64,000 bases of DNA, taken from assembly GCF_007994075.1 (NCBI RefSeq), contig NZ_VIWU01000001.1:930001-994000 (forward strand), in the 5' to 3' direction. Source of the stretch: Pseudonocardia hierapolitana. GTDB lineage: Bacteria > Actinomycetota > Actinomycetes > Mycobacteriales > Pseudonocardiaceae. A program made the position numbers and the translations under genes. How positions within the stretch are numbered: the stretch's first letter is position 1; every line of letters begins with the position of its first letter. Below are positions 24,692-32,776 of this stretch, in pieces. The notes below the pieces were generated by a model, which did not search any database, was not told where the DNA came from, and saw only the letters and a program-made list of their open reading frames with translations.

Positions 24692-26563
24692 CTACGGCGT
24701 CATGATGTTGAAGGACGGGTTGCCTCTCTCGAGCACGTCCAGCAGCGACTGCAGGACCTTCCCGTCACCCGCGACGTCGGCACCGGGACTTGTGGTGTCG
24801 CCTCCGAGGAGCCCGAGCATCCTGCTGGTCGTCAAGGTCAGGGTCATGTCCGCGGTGTTGTCGGCCGGTCGCTCGCGGTGGACGAGCACACCGTTGTGCA
24901 GGGTGAGCCGGTGATTGGTGTCGATGTCGGTGAACGTCACGTCGAGGGACAGGTCGAGGTCCCACGCGCGGGGTCCGTTGACCGAGATCGCCAGCGAGTC
25001 GAACAGCTGCGCCGGGGTCAGCTGGGCGACGATCGCGGGCGCGGCCGTGACGGCCGGGGTACCGAAGTTTCCTTCACGGAGTTCGGTGGCGCCGGACAGG
25101 AAGAAGTTGCGCCACGTGCCGTTCTCGGCGCCGTAGCCCAGTTGCTCGAGGGTGTCCGCGTACAGCTCACGGGCAGGGCCGTGGTCCGAGTCGGTGAAGA
25201 CCGCGTGGTCCAGCAGGGTGGCCGCCCACCGGTAGTCGCCGGAGTCGAACGCCGCCTGGGCGAGCTCGACGACCCGGTCGATGCCCCCGAGCGCGCCGAC
25301 GTAGCGGGTGGCGAGCTCGGCGGGCGGGTACGGCCACAGCCGGGCCGGGTTGCCGTCGAACCAGCCCATGTAACGCTGGTAGATCGCTTTGACGTTGTGG
25401 CTGACCGAGCCGTAGTAGCCGTGAGTGCTCCACGAGTCCGTCAGGGCGGGCGGCAGTTCGATCATCTCGGCGATCTCGACCCCGGTGAACCCGTGGTTGA
25501 GCAGGCGCACGGTCTGGTCGTGCAGGTACGCGTACAGGTCGCGCTGGGTCGAGAGGAATGAGACGACCCGCTCGCGGCCCCACGTCGGCCAATGGTGGGA
25601 AGCGAAGGCCACGTCGGTCCGCGCCCCGAACGTGTCGATGGCCTCGGTCAGGTACTGCGACCACACGTGCGGGTCACGCACCAGGGCCCCACGCAGGGTC
25701 AGCAGGTTGTGCAGGGTGTGGGTCGCGTTCTCCGCCATGCACAACGCGCGGTACCGCGGGAAGTAGAAATGCATCTCCGCGGGAGCCTCGGTCCCCGGTG
25801 CCATCTGGAACTCGATCTCCACCCCGTCCACGGTGAGGGTCTGGCCGGTCGTGGTGATGTCGTGGGTGGGCACGATCAGCCCGATCTCACCGGTCGACGT
25901 CGTCTGCCCCAACCCTGCGCCCACCTGGCCCTGAGGGCCGCGCGCGAGCGCCGCGCCGTACATGTAGCCCGCGCGGCGGGCCATCGCCGTGCCCGCGTAG
26001 ACGTTCTCCTCGACCGCGTGCTGGGTGAAGCCCTCCGGGGCGATCACCTGAACCTTCCCGGCGTCGACGTCGTCCTGCACGGCGACCCCGAAGACGCCAC
26101 CGAAATGGTCGACGTGGCTGTGCGTGTAGATGACCGCAACCACCGGCCGGTCACCGCGATGCTCGCGGTACAGAGCCAGTGCCGCGGCCGCGGTCTCGGT
26201 GGAGATCAGCGGGTCGATGACGATCAACCCGGTGTCACCCTCGACGATCGTCATGTTCGACAGGTCCAGACCGCGCACCTGGTAGATGCCCTCGACCACC
26301 TCGAACAGACCTTGCTTCGCCACCAGCGTCGACTGCCGCCACAGGCTCGGGTTCACCGTCGCCGGCGCCTCGCCGGTCAGGAACGCGTAGCTGTCGCTCT
26401 CCCACACCACCCGGCCATCAGCAGCACGAACCACGCCCGGCTCCCACGCCCCCAAGAACCCCCGAGCGGCGTCATCGAAGTCCGCTGTGTTCCCGAACGG
26501 CAGCGTCGTGGACATCTCCCGATGGGCGAACTCCGTGGACCCGGTCGGCGGCTTCTGGATCAT
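24692..26563 (-). CDS. alkyl/aryl-sulfatase, metallo-beta-lactamase fold (SdsA1/BDS1-like)
   Basis: About 623 residues. The metallo-beta-lactamase motif VIYTHSHVDHFGGVFGVAV gives the dizinc site, with further ligands in ENATHTLHNLLTLRGA. An all-helical dimerisation region follows, then a C-terminal SCP2-like domain (LTPAQLFDSLAISVNGPRAW onward). It cleaves alkyl sulfate esters such as SDS, releasing sulfate. No clear signal peptide is seen. The start at 26563 (MIQKPPTGSTEF) is uncertain; ATG 26578 is possible. Confidence 0.9.
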   Translation of the reverse strand: MIQKPPTGSTEFAHREMSTTLPFGNTADFDDAARGFLGAWEPGVVRAADGRVVWESDSYAFLTGEAPATVNPSLWRQSTLVAKQGLFEVVEGIYQVRGLDLSNMTIVEGDTGLIVIDPLISTETAAAALALYREHRGDRPVVAVIYTHSHVDHFGGVFGVAVQDDVDAGKVQVIAPEGFTQHAVEENVYAGTAMARRAGYMYGAALARGPQGQVGAGLGQTTSTGEIGLIVPTHDITTTGQTLTVDGVEIEFQMAPGTEAPAEMHFYFPRYRALCMAENATHTLHNLLTLRGALVRDPHVWSQYLTEAIDTFGARTDVAFASHHWPTWGRERVVSFLSTQRDLYAYLHDQTVRLLNHGFTGVEIAEMIELPPALTDSWSTHGYYGSVSHNVKAIYQRYMGWFDGNPARLWPYPPAELATRYVGALGGIDRVVELAQAAFDSGDYRWAATLLDHAVFTDSDHGPARELYADTLEQLGYGAENGTWRNFFLSGATELREGNFGTPAVTAAPAIVAQLTPAQLFDSLAISVNGPRAWDLDLSLDVTFTDIDTNHRLTLHNGVLVHRERPADNTADMTLTLTTSRMLGLLGGDTTSPGADVAGDGKVLQSLLDVLERGNPSFNIMTP

Positions 26564-26603
26564 CAGCGCCCTGCCCATCGTCGAAGCGTGTCCGGTCAAC
26601 GCG

Positions 26604-26649
26604 ACCCTCGCGTCTCGTGGCACCGGTCCGCGTCACTCATTGCGGGTGA
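26604..26649 (-). promoter_or_regulatory. dyad promoter (site 13) for alkylsulfatase and AI-2E
   Basis: Dyad TCACTC-ATTGC-GGGTGA at 26633-26649 (one mismatch), 23 bp, then GAGGGT (26604-26609). It lies 69 bp from ATG 26563. Confidence 0.55.
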
Positions 26650-26775
26650 TCCGCGGGTCGTGGGGCTGCCTCGGCGTCGCCGTACGGCGATGGCGAGGCG
26701 GGATGGCTCACCGACCGACGACCAAGGACGCCGAGCACCCGCCTCCGTCACCGATCCCGTCCTGCTCACGCGGCC

Positions 26776-26821
26776 TCATCCCTGACGGATGAGGCGCCTC
26801 GCCGCAGTCGTCGGGCAGGTT
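26776..26821 (+). promoter_or_regulatory. dyad promoter (site 14) for the K+ channel
   Basis: Perfect dyad TCATCC-CTGAC-GGATGA at 26776-26792. CAGGTT follows after 23 bp (26816-26821). The sequence from the dyad to about 26830 nearly repeats the promoter of the lipoprotein gene at 32735 (site 20), including an identical stretch CGTCGGGCAGGTTCGGTGCC. Confidence 0.68.
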
Positions 26822-26850
26822 CGGTGCCCACCCGAGGACGGAGCGGGCCG

Positions 26851-26880
26851 GTGACGAGGAAGCACAGTGACGAGGAAGCA
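26851..26880 (+). repeat. 16-bp tandem duplication over the K+ channel start
   Basis: GTGACGAGGAAGCACA at 26851-26866 is repeated from 26867 (GTGACGAGGAAGCA, 14 matching bases). Both copies begin with GTG, but the frames differ by one, so only the second opens the channel frame. The first copy supplies AGGA (26857-26860) as a possible ribosome binding site. Confidence 0.8.
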
Positions 26881-27463
26881 CTACGACGAGCTGACCCCAG
26901 CTGCCCGCAAGCGCCTGATCGTGGCGTCCCTGCTGCGGGCAGGCGCATCGGTGACTCTGCTGACGGCCGTGTACTACACCATCCCGCTGGACCGGCCGCT
27001 CAATGCCGCCACCTGGATCCGGTTCGTGCTCGGCCTGGGGGCCTTCGCCGCGGTCATCGTCTGGCAGGTGCGGGCCATCCTCGCCTCCGACGTCCCGCGG
27101 CTGCGCGCCGTCGAGGCCGTCGCCATCGGCCTCCCGATGCTCCTGCTGCTGTTCGCCTCGACCTACCTCCGGATCTCCCGCGATGCCCCGGACAGCTTCA
27201 GCGAGGCGCTGGGCCGGACCGACGCGCTCTACTTCACGGTCACCGTCTTCACCACCGTCGGCTTCGGAGACATCGCACCACGCAGCGAACTCGCGCGGAT
27301 CCTCACGATGATCCAGATGATCACCGGCCTCGTGGTCGTCGGGCTGGTCGCGAAGATCCTCTTGGGCGCCGTGCAGACGGCGGTTCGACGGCGGGAGAGC
27401 GAGGGCCCGGCAACGGCGGTGGCCCCGGACGGCCGGAACCCGGACACGCCCGGCCGCGGGTGA
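26867..27463 (+). CDS. potassium channel family protein
   Basis: 198 residues. Three N-terminal hydrophobic segments (about residues 20-40, 47-70, 78-102) are followed by the pore loop ALYFTVTVFTTVGFGDIAP and a last helix (MIQMITGLVVVGLVAKILLG). The selectivity filter TVGFGD is the classical K+ signature. There is no RCK/TrkA-N regulatory domain; the tail is short and charged. GTG 26867 is the start of the second unit of a 16-bp tandem repeat. It is transcribed from site 14. Confidence 0.9.
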   Translation: MTRKHYDELTPAARKRLIVASLLRAGASVTLLTAVYYTIPLDRPLNAATWIRFVLGLGAFAAVIVWQVRAILASDVPRLRAVEAVAIGLPMLLLLFASTYLRISRDAPDSFSEALGRTDALYFTVTVFTTVGFGDIAPRSELARILTMIQMITGLVVVGLVAKILLGAVQTAVRRRESEGPATAVAPDGRNPDTPGRG

Positions 27464-27467
27464 CGGC

Positions 27468-27484
27468 TCACCCGTCACGGGTGA
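27468..27484. promoter_or_regulatory. orphan dyad site (site 15) between convergent genes
   Basis: Perfect dyad TCACCC-GTCAC-GGGTGA, identical to site 25 at 45329 along with several flanking bases. It starts 4 bp after the K+ channel stop. No NANNNT hexamer stands at 22-23 bp on either side and no gene start follows, so it is not a promoter of the usual layout. It could also act as a weak stem-loop. Confidence 0.45.
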
Positions 27485-27594
27485 AGGACCCGCAAACAGG
27501 CGGGACCGACCTCGACCGGGGGCTCAGGTCGTCACCGCTCGCCGGACGGCCGGCGAGCGGTGGACCGCACGCCGGCCGGTCGGGAGTGCGCCGG

Positions 27595-27897
27595 TCAGGA
27601 GTGTGACCGTGCCGCAGCCTTGCCGCCGCGGGCGTGCCCGCGCGGTGCCGCGGCGGGTTCCGGATCGGCCGACGCGGTCGACCACGTGAACTCCACCTCG
27701 AGTTCCACCTCGTCTCCGTCGACCTCCACCTCGACCTCGCACCGGACGTGGTCGGGAACGTGGAGCTTCACGGTGCTGGCGCCGAGCTCGACTTCGACGT
27801 GGCCACCGGCGCCGAGCGCATCGGCCAGCGCGGAGAGCCGGCGGGCCGCCTCGTGCCGGGTGAGCGACTCTTTCCGGCTGATCTCGACGTCCGACAT
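27595..27897 (-). CDS. amphi-Trp domain protein
   Basis: 100 residues. It begins MSDVEISRKESLTRHEAARR, then LSALADALGAGGHVEVELG, then repeated Val/Glu strands (EVEVEVDGDEVELEVEFTWS). This matches the amphi-Trp domain, a short conserved module of unknown function with a C-terminal Trp. A Gly/Ala/Arg tail follows. ATG 27897 is preceded by ACGGAG. It lies 47 bp after the DUF1269 gene in the same unit. Confidence 0.85.
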   Translation of the reverse strand: MSDVEISRKESLTRHEAARRLSALADALGAGGHVEVELGASTVKLHVPDHVRCEVEVEVDGDEVELEVEFTWSTASADPEPAAAPRGHARGGKAAARSHS

Positions 27898-27944
27898 CAC
27901 GAGCTCCGTTCTGGCCCAGGTTTCCGGCGTTGTGCTCTAGCGAC

Positions 27945-28439
27945 TCACTCGGCGTCGGCGAAGGCCTCGCGCAGCTTGGCTTCCTGCTCGTTCGACAGGT
28001 TCGTCGACAGGAGGGTGGCGCCGGTCTGCTTGAACTCGTCCAGGACCTTGTCGACGACGACGTCCGAGACCATGACGAACAGCGCCGACGTGCCCGGCGT
28101 GACTTGCTCCCGCACCTGGCGGACGAAGGAGTCGTCGATGCCCACGTCGGACATCGAGCCCATGATCGCCCCCATGGCGGCCCCCATCGCCATGCCCAGC
28201 AGCGGCACGAAGAAGATGAGGCCGAACAGCAGACCCCAGAAGCTGCCGCCCAGCGCCCCGACCCCGGCCAGGCTGCGCAGCTGCTGTGTCTTCGGCTTCT
28301 TCCGCCCCTCGGTCCAGTAGACGTATGCGGCGTCGTTGATCGTGATCAGCTCTTCTTTCTGCATCCGCTGGAGGAGCCCGAGAGCACCCTCCGCTCCGTG
28401 CACCGTGTCGAACTTCCACACCGTCAAGGTCGCTGCCAT
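27945..28439 (-). CDS. DUF1269 family membrane protein
   Basis: 164 residues. It begins ATLTVWKFDTVHGAEGALGL and has the central glycine-rich membrane hairpin SFWGLLFGLIFFVPLLGMAM with GAAMGAIMGS, then a soluble half with SALFVMVSDVVVDKVLDEF. This is the standard DUF1269 layout. AAGGAGG precedes the ATG. Such proteins accompany stress genes; the mechanism is unknown. First gene of the DUF1269/amphi-Trp unit. Confidence 0.9.
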   Translation of the reverse strand: MAATLTVWKFDTVHGAEGALGLLQRMQKEELITINDAAYVYWTEGRKKPKTQQLRSLAGVGALGGSFWGLLFGLIFFVPLLGMAMGAAMGAIMGSMSDVGIDDSFVRQVREQVTPGTSALFVMVSDVVVDKVLDEFKQTGATLLSTNLSNEQEAKLREAFADAE

Positions 28440-28474
28440 GCCCGGCCTCCTTCAGGAACGATCGGTCGTCACGC

Positions 28475-28519
28475 ACTCTGCTGACCGCGACCCGCCGCGC
28501 CATCACCCCGCGGGGGCGA
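28475..28519 (-). promoter_or_regulatory. dyad promoter (site 16) for DUF1269-amphi-Trp
   Basis: Dyad TCACCC-CGCGG-GGGCGA at 28503-28519, 22 bp, then CAGAGT (28475-28480). The start codon is 63 bp from the dyad. Confidence 0.65.
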
Positions 28520-28559
28520 TCGTGGAAGGCGGCTCGGTCCGGGGTGGGCCCTTGCCCTG

Positions 28560-30575
28560 CTACCGCACCGTCCGGTTCATCTGAGGCAACTGCTGCCGCT
28601 GCCCGAGCCGTTCGAGCCAGGCCACGAGCTGGTGATGCACCGAGTCGGCCCCGACCAGGTGTCCGGCGACCGGCCAGTCCGCGGGGTGGATCAGCACCGA
28701 CCGGGACTGCCAGCCGCCCAGCCCGCCGTGGCAGCCGACGAGCTCCTCGAACGCCGCCACCTCGCCGGTCGACACGTCGATCCGGCTGTTCACCAGGATG
28801 TCGCCGACATGCGGGAGCCGGTCGTGACGGCGCAGGTCATCCGCTGCATGCCGGCCGAACATCGCGAGCGGATCGAGGCCCTCCACGTGGTCGTCGAACA
28901 GCCTGCGTGTGCCGTTCGCGCCGAGGACGAGCGGGCCGTGGGTGCGGGAGCGCACCACGACGAATCCGATACCCGGATGCGTCGCGAGCCCGTTGAGCAG
29001 CCTCGGGTGCAGCTCATCGATCTCCTCGAGCGTCAGGCGCCCCGGTACGCGGGGGAAGTAGACGAGCCCGAGGTTGCCGGACGCGACGACCACGAGATCC
29101 GGGCGCTCGGCGCCGGGCGGCCGGTCCGCTGGCCTCCCCTCCTCGGGAGGACGCCGGCGCTGGATGCGGCGCGTCATGCCGCCCGCCATCCCGCCCTGGG
29201 CGGTCACCTCGGTGAGGAGCGCGTTGACCCGCCCCCATTGCTCCTGCCCGTGCGTCGCCGCCGCGAGCTCGGCCCCGGCGCGCATCTGCTGCCGGACGAG
29301 GTCCTCCAACCGCATGCCGTAGCGCTGCAGGAACGTGGCGCCCTGGCTCTGCCCGTGGTCGGACAGCACCACGAAGCGGTACGGCCGGGGGGCGGCCCGC
29401 GCGACCTGCTCGAGCGTGCCCAGCACCCGGTCGATCCCCTCGAGCGAGGCCAGCGATTCGGGACGCGTCGGGCCGGCATGGTGGGCGATCTCGTCGTAGT
29501 CGACGAGGTCGCAGTAGAGCGACGGTGCTCCCCCGCGGAGGTGTGCCGCGACCAGGTAGGTGTTCAGCTCGCGCAGCAGCACGTTCGTCACACCACGCAG
29601 GGCCACGTAGGACGCGCCGCGATGGACCCGCGGCTCGATGCCGCGCAGCCGCTGGCGGCGGCCCTGGTACAGCTCCTTGATCATCTCCGCGACGGTGAGG
29701 ACCAGCGAGCGGGTCAACCCGTAGGGATCCACGAAGAAGGCACTCAGCCAGCGGGTCGGGCGGGGTGCCGAACCCGACCCCGCCGTGCTCATCGTCAGGC
29801 TGCTGATCGGCGCGTCACCGGAGAAGATGTTGGAGAGGCTCACGCCGTCATCGGCGAGCAACCCGCGCCCGTCGGACAGCCGTGACTCGACCAGCGCGCT
29901 GTCCTTGGGGTGGTTGGTCACGACGAGCCGGCCGGCGTCCTTCTCCCACCAGCGGAACGCCGGCACCTCGTCACTCCCGCCGTGCAGCAGGCCGGCCTGG
30001 CTGGCCGGGGTCGTCGCCGGTAGCTCGGCGTGCCACTCGGTGAGGGTGTGGCTGCCCGACCGGATCCAGCGGCTCAACGTCGGCAGGTTGCCCGCCTGGA
30101 CGGCCCAGCGCGCGAGCGGGGCGGACAGGCCGTCGATCTGGATCATGACGACACCCGGGGCATCGGTTGGCGTAGCGGCCCGGCGGGCGCTGCGCGTGCT
30201 GCGCAGGAGGTGCGCGATGACCGCACGGTTGTCCCCCGCCGTGACGAACCAGCTGGCGATGCTCACCAGGATCGCGTAGAGCCACGAGGCCCAGAACGCG
30301 TCCCAGAACCCTCCGACGTGGATTCCCGGGGTGACGGAAAGGGCCAGGTACATCAGCACGGCCTGGCTCAGGAGCCACCCCGCGATCACCCCGGCCCATC
30401 CGAGCCGCACGGCCACGGCCACGAACGCGGGCCGCAGCACCGCGGCGAGCAGCCCGAGGAGCACGACGGCGAGCAGGACGGCCCAGCGCACGTCCAGGGA
30501 TACGCCGGGCAGCACTGCGATCGTGAACCCCATCGCGGCCCATCCGACCAGGAGCAGCAGGACCCCGTGGCGCAC
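28560..30575 (-). CDS. membrane-anchored type I phosphodiesterase/nucleotide pyrophosphatase-like protein
   Basis: 671 residues. The N-terminus carries about four membrane helices (GVLLLLVGWAAMGFTIAVL, AVLLAVVLLGLLAAVLRPAF and others) resembling the mycobacteriophage holin 4 family. From about residue 140 there is an alkaline-phosphatase-superfamily domain: metal ligands in VVMIQIDGLSAPLARW, the nucleophile region LPATTPASQAGLLHGG, YCDLVDYDEIAHHAG and VVLSDHGQSQGATF. It probably hydrolyses a phosphodiester at the membrane. GTG 30575 has GGAGG upstream. Confidence 0.88.
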   Translation of the reverse strand: MRHGVLLLLVGWAAMGFTIAVLPGVSLDVRWAVLLAVVLLGLLAAVLRPAFVAVAVRLGWAGVIAGWLLSQAVLMYLALSVTPGIHVGGFWDAFWASWLYAILVSIASWFVTAGDNRAVIAHLLRSTRSARRAATPTDAPGVVMIQIDGLSAPLARWAVQAGNLPTLSRWIRSGSHTLTEWHAELPATTPASQAGLLHGGSDEVPAFRWWEKDAGRLVVTNHPKDSALVESRLSDGRGLLADDGVSLSNIFSGDAPISSLTMSTAGSGSAPRPTRWLSAFFVDPYGLTRSLVLTVAEMIKELYQGRRQRLRGIEPRVHRGASYVALRGVTNVLLRELNTYLVAAHLRGGAPSLYCDLVDYDEIAHHAGPTRPESLASLEGIDRVLGTLEQVARAAPRPYRFVVLSDHGQSQGATFLQRYGMRLEDLVRQQMRAGAELAAATHGQEQWGRVNALLTEVTAQGGMAGGMTRRIQRRRPPEEGRPADRPPGAERPDLVVVASGNLGLVYFPRVPGRLTLEEIDELHPRLLNGLATHPGIGFVVVRSRTHGPLVLGANGTRRLFDDHVEGLDPLAMFGRHAADDLRRHDRLPHVGDILVNSRIDVSTGEVAAFEELVGCHGGLGGWQSRSVLIHPADWPVAGHLVGADSVHHQLVAWLERLGQRQQLPQMNRTVR

Positions 30576-30610
30576 AGCAGCCTCCGTCGTTCCCGTCGTG
30601 CTTTCCCGCG

Positions 30611-30655
30611 ATGGTCGGCGGAAGCAGTGCGCTCGGCCCCATCCGTGCGGGATGA
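30611..30655 (-). promoter_or_regulatory. dyad promoter (site 17) for the phosphodiesterase
   Basis: Dyad CCATCC-GTGCG-GGATGA at 30639-30655 (one mismatch), 22 bp, then GACCAT (30611-30616). The start codon is 63 bp from the dyad. Confidence 0.6.
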
Positions 30656-30718
30656 GTTCGGCCCCGGGATCCCCGCGATACCCGGGGCCTGCAGCCGCAG
30701 CGGCGCACGGCCGGAGGT

Positions 30719-30763
30719 TCACCCGCGGCGGAGGGTCAGAACGCTCTCGCGCGCCGTTAACGT
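30719..30763 (+). promoter_or_regulatory. dyad promoter (site 18, half-degenerate) for the 66-aa protein
   Basis: The left half TCACCC is perfect, but the right half at the standard spacing is GGAGGG (30719-30735). TAACGT follows at exactly 22 bp (30758-30763), the best hexamer of the set. Confidence 0.45.
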
Positions 30764-30812
30764 CCTCCCCGGCGAGACCGAGAATCCTCGGTCGTCCTTC
30801 CAAGGAGGCACC

Positions 30813-31013
30813 ATGGCCGCATCGCCATCGCCTCATGCCGGTCGAGCGGGCAGGCGTTACCGGCTGGTCACGCCCGCCGGTGTCATCGACATCTCCGTGA
30901 TGCGCAGCCACCCGGACGGCACCGTCGACGTCCTGTGCACCTGTTGCGGCGCCCGATGGGAGCGACGGCACCTCCAGCTCGGGAGCTGCGGGATCGTGAC
31001 GCAGGAAATGTGA
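30813..31013 (+). CDS. 66-aa protein with a cysteine cluster
   Basis: AAGGAGG precedes the ATG. The peptide has a small beta-rich region (YRLVTPAGVIDISVMRSHPD) and a C-terminal cluster VDVLCTCCGARWERRHLQLG followed by SC, with four cysteines that could bind a metal. It lies between the phosphodiesterase (divergent) and the DUF389 gene (convergent). No family is recognised. Confidence 0.65.
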   Translation: MAASPSPHAGRAGRRYRLVTPAGVIDISVMRSHPDGTVDVLCTCCGARWERRHLQLGSCGIVTQEM

Positions 31014-31091
31014 GCACCCGGAGGCCAGATCCGGGGGTTCGGCTGTTCGGTCGCCGTCCGGAGGCAGGGCACAACGATCCCGCCGCCTCGG

Positions 31092-32009
31092 TCATGATCC
31101 CGAGCGGAGGACGCGGCGGAGCCGCACCGCGTTCCCATCCGCAGCGAGCCAACGCTGCACCACGAGCGTCAGCGTCCCGGCCGCCACCAGCACGGCCACG
31201 TTGGTGCCGAGGACAGCGAGTGCGCCCAAGGCCTTGGACGCTTCGCCGACGCCGGCCGCGACCCCGAGGTACGCCGCGGCGGGGATCGTGGTGATCGAGA
31301 TGCCCACACCCACTGCCGCGCTCGCACGGGTCTCGAGGGCGAGCATGCCGGCGACACCCGCCGCGAGCGCGACTCCTACGGTCGAAACGTTGATCGTCGT
31401 CAGCCCGGCGACCACGGCTTCGCCGACCACGAACCCGGGTGGCAGGACGCCGAGGAGACCGAGGCACTTGCTCAGCACCCCCGCGGCGAGGCACGCTGCG
31501 CCCATCCCGATGGCCAGCGTCGCGAGCGCCCGCAGGACGAGCCGGCCACGCCGGCTCGCCAGGCCGACGCAGGCCGCGGTGATGGGCAGCAGGTCGGGGC
31601 TCACCGCCATCGCGCCGACGATCAGTATGCCGCTCGCCTCGATCACGCCGAAGCCCGCGATGACGCCCGCCGCGACGAGGAACACGAGGTAGCGCGCGAC
31701 CGGACGCGAGTTCGCCCTGGCCTGCCCGAGCACGTCGGCCCAGATCAGGCTCCCGGCCGTGCGCCCCGGCTTGATCGGCCCGATCTCGTCGATCCGTGCG
31801 AGCTTGATGTCCTCCTGGGCAACCCCGCTGCGCACGAGCAGCTCGAGCACGGCGTCGGCGGACTCCGCGAAGACCTCCGCGCTGAGGAGGACGTACCCGG
31901 CGCGTACCCCTGGGGCGACGGCGACGTTGCGCGCCGCGCCGCGATCCTCGAGGTCGCCGCCGATCCCGGTGAGTGAGTCGGCGTGACCGTAAACCCTGAG
32001 ATGGAGCAT
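31092..32009 (-). CDS. DUF389 family membrane protein
   Basis: 305 residues. An N-terminal soluble domain (about residues 1-80) begins LHLRVYGHADSLTGIGGDLE. The membrane part opens SRPVARYLVFLVAAGVIAGF and has the family signature ASGILIVGAMAVSPDLLPIT. Such proteins (TIGR00341 group) have about six helices and unknown transport function. Its ATG follows the stop of a 42-aa gene by 2 bp. Confidence 0.88.
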   Translation of the reverse strand: MLHLRVYGHADSLTGIGGDLEDRGAARNVAVAPGVRAGYVLLSAEVFAESADAVLELLVRSGVAQEDIKLARIDEIGPIKPGRTAGSLIWADVLGQARANSRPVARYLVFLVAAGVIAGFGVIEASGILIVGAMAVSPDLLPITAACVGLASRRGRLVLRALATLAIGMGAACLAAGVLSKCLGLLGVLPPGFVVGEAVVAGLTTINVSTVGVALAAGVAGMLALETRASAAVGVGISITTIPAAAYLGVAAGVGEASKALGALAVLGTNVAVLVAAGTLTLVVQRWLAADGNAVRLRRVLRSGS

Positions 32010-32011
32010 CC

Positions 32012-32140
32012 TCAGAAGATCGCTATCGGTTCGAGCGGCGGCGAACCGTCGTACGAGGTCTCGTCGCCCCAGCGCCCCCGGTCGGAGACCGGGTGGAAGG
32101 GTTCACGGAGCTCCGCCGCCGTCATGTCCACGCGCGTCAC
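32012..32140 (-). CDS. 42-aa small protein translated from a probable leaderless mRNA
   Basis: The frame from GTG 32140 runs 42 codons to TGA 32012, 2 bp before the DUF389 ATG. The peptide starts VTRVDMTAAELREPFHPVSD and ends PPLEPIAIF; it is rich in acidic and aromatic residues, unlike shadow frames. There is no ribosome binding site, but the hexamer TAGGTT of a dyad promoter ends 7 nt before the GTG. This position matches the leaderless layout of other genes here and is the main support. ATG 32125 is the alternative start. Confidence 0.55.
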   Translation of the reverse strand: MTRVDMTAAELREPFHPVSDRGRWGDETSYDGSPPLEPIAIF

Positions 32141-32147
32141 CGCGGCG

Positions 32148-32192
32148 AACCTAGAGCGACGCGGTTCGCTGCGCCTCGTCCGATTCGGGTGA
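32148..32192 (-). promoter_or_regulatory. dyad promoter (site 19), leaderless type, for 42-aa protein and DUF389
   Basis: Dyad TCGTCC-GATTC-GGGTGA at 32176-32192, 22 bp, then TAGGTT (32148-32153), then 7 nt, then GTG 32140. Confidence 0.62.
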
Positions 32193-32234
32193 CGGGGCGG
32201 CCGGACCGATCGTGGTGTCACCCTCCAGCGGCCG

Positions 32235-32735
32235 CTACGTGGTGGGTGGGGTCGAGTTTGATGGGCAGGCTGCCTGGGCGCTGTCCAGGATGGCTGCCGC
32301 GGCCTTTTCGACCTCGCCGACGGACGTGGCGATCTCGCCGAGCTTCGAGGAGAGGTCGGCCTGGTTCTGCAGGCCCTCGACCGTGCTGCCGAGGGCGGCG
32401 ACCGCCTCCTTCAGATCCTGGGCCTGAGGGCCGAACTCGGCCGATGCGGCGTCCGCCAGTCCGTTCGCGGCGGTGCCTAGGTTCTGCAGGGCCGCCTTCA
32501 CCCCGTCGAGACCCACTGCGACCGCGTCGAGCTCGGTGAGCTGGTTGGTGGCGGTGCGGAAGTCGGCGACCGCGGTGCAGAGCTCGGCCGAGGTGCTCGC
32601 GGTGGTGGTCGGGGCAGGTGGGGCCGCAGGTGGGGCCGAGGGTGTGGCCCCGGAGCAGCCGGCGCCGCTCAGAGCGAGCAGCGTGGCTGCGATCAATCCG
32701 GCGGCTGCCCGCCGTCCCACCGGGTGGCTCATCAT
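32235..32735 (-). CDS. lipoprotein, helical, function unknown
   Basis: 166 residues. A signal peptide with lipobox (GLIAATLLALSGAGC, Cys at about residue 29) is followed by a Pro/Ala/Thr linker. The mature domain of about 110 residues is almost wholly helical with heptad-like Leu/Ala (LCTAVADFRTATNQLTELDA; LKEAVAALGSTVEGLQNQAD). It is likely anchored on the outer face of the membrane. GGAGG precedes the ATG pair at 32735/32732. No family beyond a lipoprotein is recognised. Confidence 0.82.
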   Translation of the reverse strand: MMSHPVGRRAAAGLIAATLLALSGAGCSGATPSAPPAAPPAPTTTASTSAELCTAVADFRTATNQLTELDAVAVGLDGVKAALQNLGTAANGLADAASAEFGPQAQDLKEAVAALGSTVEGLQNQADLSSKLGEIATSVGEVEKAAAAILDSAQAACPSNSTPPTT

Positions 32736-32776
32736 GATCAGCGGTCCGCCTCCGATGTCGGTTGGTGTGGGCACCG

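Noticed and set aside
26708..27478. Minus-strand frame over the K+ channel gene
   Set aside because: It has low-complexity charged composition and no motif, while the plus strand encodes a clear channel with a TVGFGD filter.
27560..27940. Plus-strand frame antisense to the amphi-Trp gene
   Set aside because: It is a Ser/Thr-rich shadow of the GA-rich codons on the other strand, without a ribosome binding site. The amphi-Trp family match decides the strand.
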